Below, in pieces: positions 20,012-32,920 of a stretch of 64,000 nt of DNA. The notes under the pieces were generated by a model. It was not told the DNA's origin. It worked only from the letters and a program-made list of their open reading frames with translations, and ran no database searches. The stretch spans positions 20,992,356 to 21,056,355 of the forward strand of contig CM042090.1 of the NCBI GenBank assembly GCA_023512835.1, written 5' to 3'. The stretch's first letter is position 1, and every line of letters begins with the position of its first letter. Made by a program: the position numbers and the translations under genes. Source of the stretch: Taxillus chinensis (taxonomy: Eukaryota > Streptophyta > Magnoliopsida > Santalales > Loranthaceae).

Positions 20012-21954
20012 GTTCTTCGCCAAGTTGTCCGGTTCGATAGTCACAAACAAGCTAACAAACAAACGAAAATAACAAACTGTTGGACACTCAGTAAATGCCG
20101 CCCTTTATGGACAGCGCGCTCAATAGCGGCCGTGTGTGGGCCGCGTTGATGGTGTGTGGGGTTTCTTTCTCCTGTTCCCGCGGCGAACGAACACCAGAGC
20201 AGAGGCTGCATCTGACCGTACATCTGTCAATTTTGTTTGACATTTTCTCAGGCGTGGTGGTATCGTGGATGGTTGGGATCAGAGATCCACGAGGGGTAAG
20301 ATGCGGTGGGGCTGAAAGGGGGCAATCAGATAGGTGGCTGTCGGCAGACCCGACCCGACCGACGACATGTTTAAGGAATGGATCGAAACGACGCCGTAGA
20401 ATGTTGCCAATTGCCGCTGTCTATATAACTACTCACTACTACAGATGGTGTGAGTAAAAAGTAAAAAAAGTAAAAAAACTCACAATATTATTATAATGTA
20501 ATAATATTGTTGTGAAACATATAGAAATGTGCAAACGATCGTGAAATCGTGAATGGTGTGATCGGTAAAGATGTTTTTTTTTTTTCAATTATTCTGATAT
20601 ATTGTCATGTTACTATAGTTACCTATTAGTATATAATTCTGACAGAAAGAGGAAAAAATTATTTTGAAATCTACCAAATACATAGTTTTTTTTTATAACA
20701 CACCCCACACCACCGCCCTTAATATTGTCTTGTTAAAATCTTGCTTGATAAAATTAATAGGATAAACTCAAATAAAAAAATATATATAAGTAGCTAGTTT
20801 CAGTTTGAGTATAACGTTGAATTATATTGCCTCATGAGGGAAAACAATAATAAAGAGGGGAAACAATGCAATTTCATCCCTTAATGTTGATCACTGTAAA
20901 TTCTTTAGTTAGTGTGTCCCAATTTCACGGACTAACTTCTTGAATGTAAATATTAATGATCCTTTAATTTCATCCCATCACTTTTAATGTAATTTTACTT
21001 AATTTTATAATATAAGTTGCATTTAAAATAATTGAACTGCATATTTGTTGAATTAACTCACGTGATGTTTGGATATGATATTGTGGTTAAAACCTTTTCT
21101 TTGGTTGGTACTTAATAGGGGAGTTTGTTATTTACTGTTGAAGACCAATACCTCAAGATATTTACTTTTTTTTTCTTTTGTTAGAACAATTTCTTTTATT
21201 ATTTTTTTCCCTTTTGTTAGAACCAATATTTGTTTATATTGATATGCATTTTTGTTTATTTGAAAATATGCGTGCATCATATTTTATATCCATTATAACG
21301 TGACGCTATTTTATTGACAAGGACTTATCTCAACTTGCCATGTGGGCTGTCAATTAAATGCACCTAACAAGGGCACCACCAAATTAAATTCACAGGAATA
21401 AAAAAAACATGGTGATCAAACTCAATCGGATGAATTTCATATTGACACCTTTATATATTACAATTTCACTTGCAACTGATATGTCAAAAAAAAAATATTT
21501 ATGATTTACATTCCAATTTCACTTTCAATTACATCGTTAGCTCAAAATCAGACTCTAAAAAATACTCTTACATAATTGTTTACAGTGTGAACTCATTACT
21601 GAATTTACTCATTCCCAACAACGGATACTCTTCCCTTAATTCCTAATCTAGCTACCAAACAAATGAATAGGAGTAAATGTCTATAATTCAGTTTTACAAC
21701 CAAACAAATAAATAAAAATATCTAATTCAAGTAATAGCTAATTATTTTCTAATGAAAATAGATGGTTTTCAAAAGAGCTTTAACTTTTCCAATTTACTTT
21801 ATTCTTTGTTATTATTTTTCAATTACATTTGCTACATTGCACATTCACCACGGCTGACATGTGGCCTACGTCTGTACATAGTTTTCTTGTTTTTAAATTA
21901 TTATAAGATAAGTTGTCTAAGAATGTATATATAATATACTTTATTTAGTACTTA

Positions 21955-22330
21955 TCCTGGGACAGATTTTATAAGCTCAGCTCGTAAAAAAATACTGATC
22001 GGCCCATCTGGCCTGCGAGCCAATGGCCTCGACGAATCCGCTGTGGTAGGACACCAATCTATTTGCTTACTGCTAAATGCCTAAATCTAGAGAGTAGGGC
22101 CTCAGGAAAGCACTTCCCTTAAAAGAGAGAGGATATGATCTCTCTCATAGCGTTTGCCCCGGACGCTTCCATCATTCGGGGCCTATTCGGGGCCTCAGGG
22201 GCTGATTGACCCTGCTATTGGTAATCTATTCTATTCTAGCTAGTATAGTTGCTTTGTTGTAAGTATTCTTATCTGCGCGCATAAAAGTGATAGTGCACAT
22301 TCAATGAAAACATGTTATTCCAATAACAAG
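21955..22330. other. GC-richer island, possible retroelement remnant
   Basis: This block stands out from the AT-rich surroundings. It contains a short repeat (ttcggggcctattcggggcc at about 22174-22193), then ctgattgaccctgctattgg and a (t)ctattctattctagctagta stretch. I found no ORF and no clear terminal repeats. It could be part of an LTR or another repeat, but I have no decisive evidence. Confidence 0.3.
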
Positions 22331-23689
22331 CTGTCCAAGAAGGAGATTTGGGTCGGGCACATACACTGCCAAAAAACCAAACATACCGGGTAAGCACTGC
22401 TTGGCCAATCAACTCTGCTCAGTGGTTCTCCGTGGAAAATGACTAAACGCATTAGATAGCAAAAACTCTAGTTGTCTTGGAACTCTTTCAATTTTAAGTA
22501 TTTTTGTTGACTAAACATATTTTGTAATAATAATTTCAAAATTTAAATAAAATATTAACACAAAATTATATTAATAATATATGCACTTACAATAAAATAT
22601 ACATATATAATTATAATATATATCTATATTAAAATAGATAATGCTATGTACAGATGTATTTCGTACTAGGAATATTCTACCTGTTGTTTTATATATATAT
22701 ATATATAAATTTGTACTAATCAAATGGATGTTCATATGGGGATTACAACACAATGGATTTTTCCCATTAAAGTTTATTTATTTTAGCATTTATATATCAG
22801 TCAACTAATAAGTATATGATGATAATTTTTTATAAAAAAGAAAGATTATTTTAATTTATTCTGAATGAAAAAAACAAAAAAAGTCAGCCTTCCAAAAAGA
22901 AAACCCTCGAACAATTAAATACAAAGCTCCTGAAAGAAAAAAAACTACAACAGACATTAATTCAAAATATAAAAAGAACCCAAAGTAGACCATAATTCAC
23001 CCCCAATTTATATTCGAAGTTCTATTTAATGCCCAAATGGCTCCTATGGTTCGTCTTATTCAAATATGCACGCTAGGCAAACAATCAAGTTGGGTACCAT
23101 CAGATTCAAATTTTATTCTTAATAACTTTATAAAGTATTTTGTAGAACAAATACTTTATTATAGTTCATAAAATTTCCAAAATATTATTTTTAAAAATAA
23201 AATAAAAATATTAAAATATCTTTTTTTTTTTAAACAACCATTTGAAGCAAATGTTAATTAACCTTTTCAATGTTATAATGAGTCAAAGTTCACCATCAAA
23301 ATAAAAACATCATATAAATCCTAAAAAGTTCATTAATAAAATCTAAAAATAAAAACTAATAAATTATTATCCAGTGCCAAAATGAGAAACGGGCTTCAAC
23401 AAAATTTAGAAAATACTCAAAATATAATAGTTAAGTTAAAGCTAAATTTAGAGCTTGTTTAATTGCTATTTTTTTTTTTTTCTGTATTCAAATACAGGGC
23501 ATTTTTTTTTCTTTAGTTTTCTATATATACATTTGTAGTTTATTCTTTTGTTATTATTTTCCAAATATTTATTTAAAACATTTATTACCCAAATTAAATA
23601 TAATGTCGGGGAGGAGCGGTCGTTCCAGTCCCAATTTAAGCATCAAATTTTTTTTAAATTTTAGATCATTAATTACGTATTTCATTATG

Positions 23690-23910
23690 ACAATGCCAAA
23701 ACAGTACATATACTTGACGGGTCACAATGACATTTATCTCCATATAGAAATAAATTAGGAGAATGCGTAAGCGTAATGAGTCAACAAAAAAGAAACAATT
23801 GACAAACTTAACAATATATTCCGATTCCGAAGGTGGCGTGTCACACGGAGAGTTGACTCCTGTCTCGCATATGCATACGTACCCACCCATATCATATCAT
23901 ATATACCCAT
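23690..23910 (+). promoter_or_regulatory. putative promoter of GT90 copy 1, conserved with copy 2
   Basis: Segments such as gagtcaacaaaaaagaaac, caatatattccgattccga and ggtggcgtgtcacacggaga also occur, slightly changed, at about 29155-29245, where copy 2 reads cagtcaacaaaaaaggataa, caatatatattccaag and ggtggcgtgtgtcagacgga. The position before exon 1 is similar in both genes (about 210-300 bases). The conservation suggests a duplicated regulatory region. Specific binding sites are not assigned. Confidence 0.5.
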
Positions 23911-24108
23911 AAGACTACGGGTAAAAAAAAAAAAAAAAGAAAAAAGAAACAGCCCGAATTCCAACCCTCTCGCCCAGCCTCTCGCCCGCCCTCATGCTAA
24001 AAAATGGGGTCCTCTCTCTAGATGGGTGGTGGTGTCATAAACGCTCCCAATTTTTGAAGATGGGGTTGCTGCTGTAATTAATTAATATAGGGCGAGCGAG
24101 CGATTGTC

Positions 24109-24393
24109 ATGGAAGAAGGGAGTCGCGACCATTCGGACAATGTCGTTTTTCGCCTGTTCCCCTGCAAATGGTCACCCTCAACCATCCCCCTCTTCTTCAT
24201 CTTCCTCTCCCTTGCAATATTCACCGCCGTCATTTGGGTATATATGCATGGCATGCTCCTTTGAATTTGATGATATACATATATATATTGCAATGATATA
24301 TACGATCCGTAGTCCAAAATACATATATATGTCATATGATTGTTTGATGATACACGCATACACACACCTATGGCGATTAAAATTGTGGGCTTA

Positions 24394-24429
<36 letters not shown>

Positions 24430-25127
24430 ATGGTTCTCTTCATTAATCTTGGAATTAAGTATAATTGCATTATGATATATAGGGTTTTCCGGGAGTTACC
24501 TCGTTTTATACACGAGGATTGTCATTGGATATTGATGACATGGGCGCGGGGGGAGGGAACCGCAGCCGACCAGAAAACACGAGGAGTAGTAGGCACGGAA
24601 ACGACACAGGATCAGCGGAGTGCCCGGAGTACTTCCGGTGGATCCACGAGGATGTGGGGGCGTGGAAGGGGGGAGGGATAAGCAGGGAGTTGGTGGAGGG
24701 TGGGGGGAAGCAAGGCCCACTTCAGGGTGGTGGTAGTGGAGGGGAAGGCGTACGTGAAGAGGTACAGGAGGGCGTTCCAGACGCGGGACGTGTTCAGCAT
24801 CTGGGGGATTCTCCAGCTGCTGAGGCTGTACCCGGGGAAGTTGCCTGATTTGGATTTCATGTTCAGCTGCAACGACACGCCGGCCATAAACAAAAAGGAC
24901 TACAAATGGACCAATTCCTCGTCGCCGCCGCCGCCGCCGCCGCCCATGTTTGGGTATTGCGGAAATGATGAGTCGGTTGTCCTTCGCTTTCCGGATTGGA
25001 CCTTCTGGGGCTGGTAATTATGATTTATCAACACTTCTCCATATATATCTAATCTAGCTACGACCCTATATTATTATAATATAATTTATTTATATGATTA
25101 ATATTGCTCCTTTTTTGTGGCTTTGCT

Positions 25128-25186
<59 letters not shown>

Positions 25187-27041
25187 ATTGGTAATATGAT
25201 TAATTTGGCTGACGCATGAATCCGTGGCTGTCAATTTCGCATTATCTTTTTAAAATAAAACGCACCATCGACCAATTAATGGACGGAGGAGAGGAAGCCA
25301 ACTAGGCCGCATGTGGATAATAATTCATTCTCTCATTTTGTTTTTGAGTTCAAATCTTTTACCGTAATTATATGGTACAATATATTAAAATTATATTATT
25401 TTGATAGTTTTTTAAAAATAACATACTAAAAACAGCATAGCATACAGCATCAATAAAAAATAAATGACATATGTATTGCATTGTGACATATGTTTTAATG
25501 ACATCATAAATTAAATGTGTGCCTGCCCGTGAATAGAATACACATACGCGCAGAGATATGATATTTGATGTGACAAAAAATTAAATAAGTGGGGGCGGTT
25601 TCTTGATGCCACACAGGCCAGAGGTTCGCATTGAGCCATGGGAAGCCTTGAAAAATAAGTTGGAAGCGGGCAACAAGAAAGTGAATTGGACGGAGAGGGA
25701 GCCTCACGCATATTGGAAAGGGAACACACGCACGGGCACTGCTAGGAGGCAGCTCTGCCGCTGCAATGTCACTGACCAAAAAGATTGGAATGCTCGGATT
25801 TACCATTTGGTAGGTAACTCACCCTTCCAGGTGTTATATATATATAACCTCTTTTTTACTAGTAAAAGTAAGCATGCATTAAGATTTAAACCTGTTTTTC
25901 CGTCAGATATATATAAAGAGAGAAAAGAAAGTAAGCGCTTTGTCCCTTTCTGATAAGAATGTTTGAAATGTGTAGGATTGGCTTGCCTCTATCAAAGAGG
26001 GATTCAAGAACACAAATTTAGCAAACCAATGCACTCATAGGTCTCTCTGTCTTGTGAAGCCTTCTCATAACTTTTTTTTTTTTTTTAATTCCGCCCCCTA
26101 CCTATTTATCTATATTTTCTTTTTTTGTTTTTAAAATCTCATTTCCTTGGGTTGTAAAATGTAGATACAAGATTTACGTGGAAGGAAACACATGGTCAGT
26201 GAGCGAGAAGTATATACTAGCATGTGACTCAATGCCACTTATAATTGCTCCTCGGTACCATGATTTCTACACCCGAAGTTTAAAGCCGTTGACCCATTAT
26301 TGGCCTATAAATGACAGGAATGAGTGCAAATCTCTAAAGTTTGCCGTGGATTGGGGCAACGCTCACCCACAACAGGTGAGATACTATTTAAGATCGACAC
26401 CTAAAACGCTAGCCTCGTTTTTTTTTTTTTTTTTTTTTTTTGGTGTTCACTCAATTATTCTTGGCCGATCGAGCAAGTTGATGGGGACGGGTCATTAACG
26501 TAGCTCCATGATCCATCAGCTGTTCACATGTGTGGTGGGTTCCGGGCAAAATAGGACGGAAACGGTCCTCTATAGACAAACAGCAAAGAATATATATATG
26601 TATTTTTTGCAAAAAGAATATACTTTTGAATATTTACTGCTCTGTAAATGGGGAGATTGGCAGGCACAGAAGATTGGGAAAGCAGGAACCAGGTTCATCA
26701 CGGAGGAGTTGAAGATGAAGAATGTGTATGATTACATGTTCCATCTGCTGAGTGAGTATGCAAAGCTCCTGAGGTACAAACCCACTGTGCCTAAGGGAGC
26801 TGTGCGGGTCTGTGCGGGGACACTGGACTGTGTTGAGAAAGAGAAAAACACGATGGAGGGCCTCTATAAAATTGGATCAATGGTGCAAGGTCCATCCAAG
26901 ACAGAGCCTTGCAAGTTACGACCTCCTTATGATCCCCCGGCCCTTAAGGATTTTCTTGAGAGCAAAGAAAAGCTGGTTAGGCAAGTTCAGAGCTGGGAAG
27001 AAAGAGGTAATTTTCATCAAGACATAGCCATAGATGGGTAA
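24109..27041 (+). pseudogene. GT90 (CAP10/rumi-like) O-glucosyltransferase, copy 1, frameshifted in exon 2
   Basis: Six exons homologous to copies 2 and 3: 24109-24237, 24483-25013, 25617-25809, 25976-26040, 26165-26375 and 26664-27041. Exon 1 encodes a short cytosolic tail and one membrane segment (IPLFFIFLSLAIFTAVIW), a type II anchor typical of Golgi/ER transferases. Exon 2 reads CPEYFRWIHED and GISRELVEGGG in one frame. After the G6 run at 24702-24707, the homologous HFRVVVVEGKAYV...FGYCGNDE reads in another frame, so there is one extra base relative to copies 2 and 3. Total exon length is 1507 nt, one more than a multiple of three. Later exons are intact, with YWKGNTRTGTARRQL, VEGNTWSVSEKYILACDS and NVYDYMFHLLSEYAKLL. 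Either this is a recent pseudogene or the homopolymer is a sequencing error, which would restore a 501-residue protein. Confidence 0.8.
25130..25183. repeat. (TA)n microsatellite in GT90 copy 1 intron 2
   Basis: A long nearly perfect TA repeat lies within the intron between exons 2 and 3 of GT90 copy 1. A second (TA)n at about 24394-24427 sits in its intron 1. Similar but shorter tracts occur in introns of copies 2 and 3. Confidence 0.85.
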
Positions 27042-28232
27042 TTTTCACTGTGTATGTTGTGCTTAATTGGATGTGGGAGATGCTAGGCTTGTACCGGCAT
27101 AAATTTCTTTTTTCTTCTTCTTTTTATTAGAGTTCTAACAGCCCTTTTAGTTTCTGTGTTGATATTTACGGTTTAGTGGGTATTGGATTGTTCCACATTG
27201 CGGTACCTTACGGATGATAAAGGATTTAAAGCAAAAACATAGGAAGAACATACGAAAACGATTATCCAGATGCATATATTTTAATTTGGGGCGCTCAAAA
27301 TCAGCATAAAACACCACAAACCAATAAATATAAAATGCAATAAATTTGTGTGGTGATTGGTAAACAATTCATTGGTCATTTTCAACATATAAAAATTTTA
27401 AAATAATTAAAATAAAAACAAAATAGGAAATGTAGTTGAAACTGTAAAAAATAAACTTTAACGAAATAAAATAAATAAAGTGTTAGAGATACTCTAATGC
27501 ATACCTACCAACCCGTTTAAAATAATAGTAGTCACCGTAAGTCAACTGTGTTTGGATAAGAGACGACGTTTATTTTTTTTGTAAAAGATGAATACAATTT
27601 CTTATTTGAGTACCCAGTTAAGAAAAGAGAGATATTATTTTAAACGTATTATAAAATTAAAGTAATATAAAATTATCGTAAAATTTTAAAAATAAATATT
27701 GACGTAATATAAAATTATCGAATATATCATCACCATGATAATTTAACCTTAATCATCATTAATTCCGGAGTCCTCTAAAATCCGTTAGCGGTCACATCTG
27801 GTTACCAGAATGCTTTAATATTTTAAACGAATGGACAATATCTGATCAATTGTCAATCAAAGAAATTGACTGCCATAAGGACGAAAATTGATCCATGGAA
27901 GAAGTAATGTTTGACTGGTGCGAGGAGGATTAGGTAGAATAGAATAAATTCTATTTGAAAAATAATTTTTATAGAACATAATTTTTTTTAATTTGCTTAT
28001 ATTATAAAACTTTATAAAAATGTTTCAAAAATATTTTTTTAAGAGTAAATAAATATTTTTAAAAAATATTTTAATTAATATAACTTATTAAAATAAAAAA
28101 ACTAAAAAGTAACTTATTAAAATAAAATAAAATATACTAATGGATGGGTCTTTATTATGGTTGGGACTTGGGAGTGGTCTCTCTTATTACCATATTTTTT
28201 TTCAAAAAACATTTCAATTATGAGATGAGTGG

Positions 28233-28326
28233 GGATGGTAATTAAAATACCCACATAATTATTTAATACCTGTCCCCGCGCCGGGGCAAAAACAATTATT
28301 CCCCGCCCCGCTCCTAATTGCCATCC
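28233..28326. mobile_element. possible ~94-bp inverted-repeat mini-element
   Basis: The left end is ggatggtaatta and the reverse complement of the right end is ggatggcaatta. Between them is a small GC-rich core (ctgtccccgcgccggggc). The end motif resembles widespread plant repeats beginning ggatggcaatt. No target duplication was identified. A related motif occurs in the first 600 bases of the window. Confidence 0.3.
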
Positions 28327-29084
28327 ATAGTCATAGATGTCCAGGGCCTCGTTTGTGAATACTTAAATTTGAACGTAATGACTACTTCACGCACTTTATT
28401 TCTCACTTTTGTACATATTAATTAATTATTCTCCCTACATACAAGTTTGGAACATGTCACGCCTGCATATATAAGATGTTTTTGAGGAAGACGGTGCTGG
28501 TGTGGTGGTGTCGTTGGGGAACCGTGGCTTTTGGTGGTGTGTTATGCGTATGGGAGGAGCACGCCCAAGAAGAGAGGTTTAGAGGGAAGTGTCATGATAA
28601 CTTAACTGGATTAAAAGACAAATACTGACCTATCGGGCATATAAATATTTTACATATATAAATTGATGAATAAATTAATACATCAGCATCCATCGACAAT
28701 TCAATTAAATAAATATATTATTCAATCAATCATTCATTTCTTTTCATTTTGTTAATTACTCCCAACCGAATGACTCATCGAATAAATTCCAAGGCCATTT
28801 TCATTTTCTTTTTATTTCTTTTCATTTTTGTTAATTTTCCTCAACAATAAATTCTAAGGCCATTTTTTTTAAAATATAAATATTATTGCAATAAAAATAC
28901 AATCACGAAAAAGATACAAACACAATATAATGAGAAGAGAACACGGTACCCCAATGTGAAAAGACTCCCCAGATGAAGTAGACCGGGCACAATTTATATT
29001 AATAAAATCATTAATTTGAATTTTTTTAAAAAAAAAACACAATATAATAAAAACGCATTTACACCAACATCTAATTCATGACTG

Positions 29085-29290
29085 ATGACATCGCATCTAT
29101 ATCGGAAGAGAAAATTAGGAGAGTCCTTAATTAAAATTTCCAGATCAACCAACATAATCAGTCAACAAAAAAGGATAACTACTGTCGAGCCTGGCAATAT
29201 ATATTCCAAGTGTGGTGGCGTGTGTCAGACGGAGAGTGGACATGACCCTCCCACATATGTGCATGTCCATATCCATAAATAATAAGGGAG
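29085..29290 (+). promoter_or_regulatory. putative promoter of GT90 copy 2, conserved with copy 1
   Basis: It shares blocks with the region upstream of copy 1: cagtcaacaaaaaagga, caatatatattcc and ggtggcgtgtgtcagacgga. The spacing to exon 1 is similar. Copy 3 shows no such blocks upstream. The regulatory role is inferred only from conservation and position. Confidence 0.5.
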
Positions 29291-29458
29291 GATTGAGAGG
29301 AAACAAAAAAAAAAAAAAAAAAAAAAACACCCAAAATCCGAACGCCCATTTCTTCTCACCCTCTCTGTGCGATGATGTGTTATAAAGTCTCACAGTTTAT
29401 ATTATAAGAGACATGGTCACATGAAACAGGGGGTACAATAATAGGGGCGGTGGACGAC

Positions 29459-31451
29459 ATGGAAGGAGGGACGCGCGACCATATTTCGGAAGATGTCATC
29501 GGTCGTTTGTCCCCCTCCAAATGGTCACTGTCAACCCCCACCCTCCTCCTCATCTTCCTCTCCCTCGCCCTGTTTACCTCCGTCCACTGGGTATGCTTCT
29601 TAATTTCTCTGCAAATTGCAATTGATATCATATATCCGTTCCGGGTCCGTCCAAGATATTTCACTGCACTAATTGATTGATAATAGGTTTGTGCACCACC
29701 CCACCCCACCACATATGCGCCATTATAATTGATGGGTCTATCTCTCTGGCGTAAACCCATCTGTTGATGTTGGGCATATATATGATTCCTCAATTTCTAG
29801 ACACTCTAGCTACCTTGTTCTTTGTTCTCTCTTTTGTAGACAACCGTAATTTATTAATTACTTGTCATATGAAATTATATACAATTAACGTATGGGATAT
29901 TCGATTTTTTCTCTCTCTCTCTCTCACACACACACATGTATATAATACACACACAGGGTTTTCCGGGAGCTGCTTCATTTCTCCAACTGAAATTGTCATG
30001 GAATGGCGTCGGAGGGAGCCGTATGAGATCATCAGAACCCAGAAGCCAGAAGAACGATACGGCGGCGGCGGCGGCGGAGGCGGGGAGTGGGGGGTCGGAG
30101 TGCCCGGAGTACTTCCGGTGGATCCATGAAGATCTGCGGCCGTGGAAGGGCAGGGGAATAAGCAGGGAGTTGGTGGAGGATGGGCGGAGGGGGGCGTATT
30201 TTAGGCTGGTGATAGTGAAGGGAGAGGTGTACGTTGACAAGTACAAGCGGGCGTATCAGACGCGTGACGTGTTCAACATCTGGGGCATTCTTCAGCTGCT
30301 GAGGCTGTACCCGGGGAAGTTGCCTGATTTGGATTTCATGTTCAGCTGCGACGACTGGCCGGCGATAAAGAGAGGTGGCAACGATCGGGGTAAGGCCGCG
30401 GCGGCTCCGCCGCCTGTATTTGGGTATTGTGGAGACGATCAGTCGGTCGTCGTTCGCTTTCCGGATTGGTCCTTCTGGGGGTGGTAAGTAAGAACAACTA
30501 ACATTCATACCTTTAAATCTCTTTTGGGCACCACACATACGTGCGGTCATATTGATTCAAGGTTAGTGCTCCGGTCCGGTAATTGCCTTTTTCTAAAAAA
30601 AAAAATAAAATAAAAATTTAATGTTGAGTATGTTTATTATTGATTTGAGAATGAACCACTAGTAAGCATACACTAATAATTAATTAATTGGTAATATGAT
30701 GTATATATATATATATATATGGTATAAACCAAAAGACGCAATCTATGTATTCAATTTTTTTATTTGTTTTTGAATGCCATAGACTTTAATTGATAACGGA
30801 GAGGACTCCAACTAGGCAAGTGCGCCAATTCTATTCCCAATTAAGATTTAAGATTGCTCAGGGGAAATTAAAGAAATTATGTACTTATAAGAATAAGAGT
30901 AATGATAAGGTCATAAGGAGAAGAAGGAGGAGGAGGAATGCGCGCACCAAACACCCGCGCGGCGTGCCATTGAAATAAACTGTACGGATATAGCAAAACA
31001 TTAATAATAATTATTATTATTATTAAAAAAAAGGAGTAATTTTTATATTTAAAAAATTGGTATCGCGGCGTGTTGTAAAGCCACTTAAATGTGGTACCAG
31101 GCGGCGGATATTTTATTATATGACGTGACAAATTAAATAAGTGGGGGCCGGCCATTTCTATTTTCTACTCGTACCAAAAGTCGAACCATTCCTTGAGCAG
31201 TTTGGATGACTTTGAGTTGCTGACACAGGCCAGAGATTCACATAGAGCCATGGGAGGCCTTGAAAAAAAAGTTGGAAGCAGGCAACAAGGAAGTGAATTG
31301 GACGGCGAGGGAGCCTCACGCATATTGGAAAGGGAACACAGGCACGGGCACCGCTAGGAGGCAGCTCTGCCGCTGCAATGTCACTGACCAAAAAGATTGG
31401 AATGCTCGGATTTACCATTTGGTAGGTAACTCACTCTTCCAAGTGTTATAT

Positions 31452-31482
<31 letters not shown>

Positions 31483-32920
31483 TATAAAAGTAATACAACG
31501 TTTTTTATTTGTAAAATAATAAGCTCAAAACGCATCATTAATTATATTGGGTTTGGGCCAATCCTGATTCACAAACTTGTTTTATAACCAAATATATACC
31601 TCCTACTCCTCTTCCACTAATATGTGTTGCTAATATGTGTAGGATTGGGCTGCCTCCTTCAGAGAGGGATTCAGTGACACAAATTTGGCAAACCAGTGCA
31701 CTCATAGGCCTGTCTATCTCATTTTAAGTTTTTTTTTTTTAAAGATAATCTCATTTTAAATTTATTTAATTCATTTCATTCTTTGGGTTGTAAAATGTAG
31801 ATACAAGATTTACGTGGAAGGAAACACATGGTCAGTGAGCGAAAAATATATACTAGCATGTGACTCAATGACACTTCTTGTTGCTCCTCGTTTCCATGAT
31901 TTCTACACCCGGAGTCTAAGGCCGTTGACCCATTATTGGCCCATCAATAACAAGAACGAGTGCAGATCTCTAAAGTTTGCAGTGGATTGGGGCAACGCTC
32001 ACCCACAACAGGTCAGTTCTCATTTAAATTATGATAATTATAATTGGATATATTGTGATAAAAATTACTTAATATAATTTTTATAATTGATTAAATTAAA
32101 ATATTAAAGAGTGACTTTTATTTTATATTTATTTCAAAAAGAACATCTAATAATTTCAGGTATTATCATCTAACGCATATAAAAAGTTTTTTTATTTATA
32201 GAGTGCATAATTAACTCTGGAGGTACAATGGCTATGCTCTTTAAAAAAAAGATAATGACAATTGCTTGAAATTTTTTAATTGAAAATTATTTACAAAAAA
32301 TTGATCAGTTATGATTTTAAAAAAAGAAAAAACGACAACAACATCATCATACGGTATCTAGTTTCCTTGACATACGCTAATAAGTAGTTTTTATATCACA
32401 TGCTTTACGGTACGTATATGAAGTAATCACATATATTTTACATTGGGATAAATATACTTTATTATCTTCTATAATTTTGTTTGCCGTGCATAACATTTAT
32501 ACATATGCACATTTAATTTATACTTCTGTAAATGGGGAGGATTGGCAGGCACAGAAGATAGGAAAAGCAGGAGCCGATTATATAATGGAGGAGTTGAAGA
32601 TGAAGAACGTGTATGATTACATGTTTCATTTGCTGAGTGAATATGCAAAGCTCCTGAGTTATAGACCCACTGTACCAGAGGGAGCTGTGCGGGTCTGTAC
32701 GGGGGATCTTGACTGTGTTGAGAAAGAGAAAAATACGACTGAAGGGCTCTATAAAATTGGATCAATGGTGCAAGGGCCATCAAAGACAGAGCCTTGCAAG
32801 ATGCTACCACCTTATGATCGCCCAGCCCTTGCGGCTTTTCTTGGGAGCAAAGAAAAGCTTGTTAGGCAAGTACAGAGTCGGGAAGAAAGAGGTGATTTCC
32901 ATGAAGACGTAGATGGGTAG
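29459..32920 (+). CDS. GT90 (CAP10/rumi-like) O-glucosyltransferase, copy 2
   Basis: Six exons: 29459-29590, 29957-30483, 31229-31421, 31643-31707, 31801-32011 and 32549-32920 (1500 nt, 499 aa). GT90 enzymes transfer sugar from a nucleotide donor to proteins or glycans in the ER/Golgi lumen; rumi/POGLUT members O-glucosylate Ser in EGF repeats. The substrate of plant members is not known to me. The protein has a type II membrane anchor (residues 25-43, LLLIFLSLALFTSV), a Ser/Ala-rich stem with an alanine run (80-84), CPEYFRWIHEDLRPW (93-107), the donor-site-like YWKGNTGTGTARR (252-264), VEGNTWSVSEKY (311-322), and NVYDYMFHLLSEYAKLL near the end. The donor of intron 4 is GC (CATAG|GCCTGT) where copies 1 and 3 have GT, so correct splicing is uncertain. 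Otherwise the frame is intact. The start MEGGTRDH is shared with copy 1 (MEEGSRDH). Confidence 0.88.

Larger units (their letters stand above)
20012..24108. other. 4.1 kb intergenic region, AT-rich, no gene seen
   Basis: It holds the remorin promoter (to about 20400) and then AT-rich DNA without recognisable genes. A short GC-richer island at about 21955-22330 may be a transposon or solo-LTR remnant. About 23680-23900 resembles the region upstream of the second GT90 gene and is probably the promoter of copy 1. Homopurine and homopyrimidine runs and (TA)n repeats are frequent. Confidence 0.55.
27042..29458. other. intergenic spacer between GT90 copies 1 and 2
   Basis: AT-rich spacer without a recognisable gene. 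It contains the copy 1 3' flank, a candidate tiny inverted-repeat element at 28233-28326, and the putative copy 2 promoter at about 29085-29290. An A-rich run (about 29307-29328) precedes exon 1 of copy 2. Confidence 0.6.

Noticed and set aside
23455..23660. Possible relative of the intron 4 MITE (gagcttgtttaattgc ... ctgtattcaaatacag)
   Set aside because: Only one end and a short internal word are similar; no second terminus or target duplication was found.
29875..30550. Long antisense ORFs (123 and 172 codons) in GT90 copy 2
   Set aside because: They mirror the GC-rich exon 2 on the opposite strand; the same shadow occurs in copy 3.
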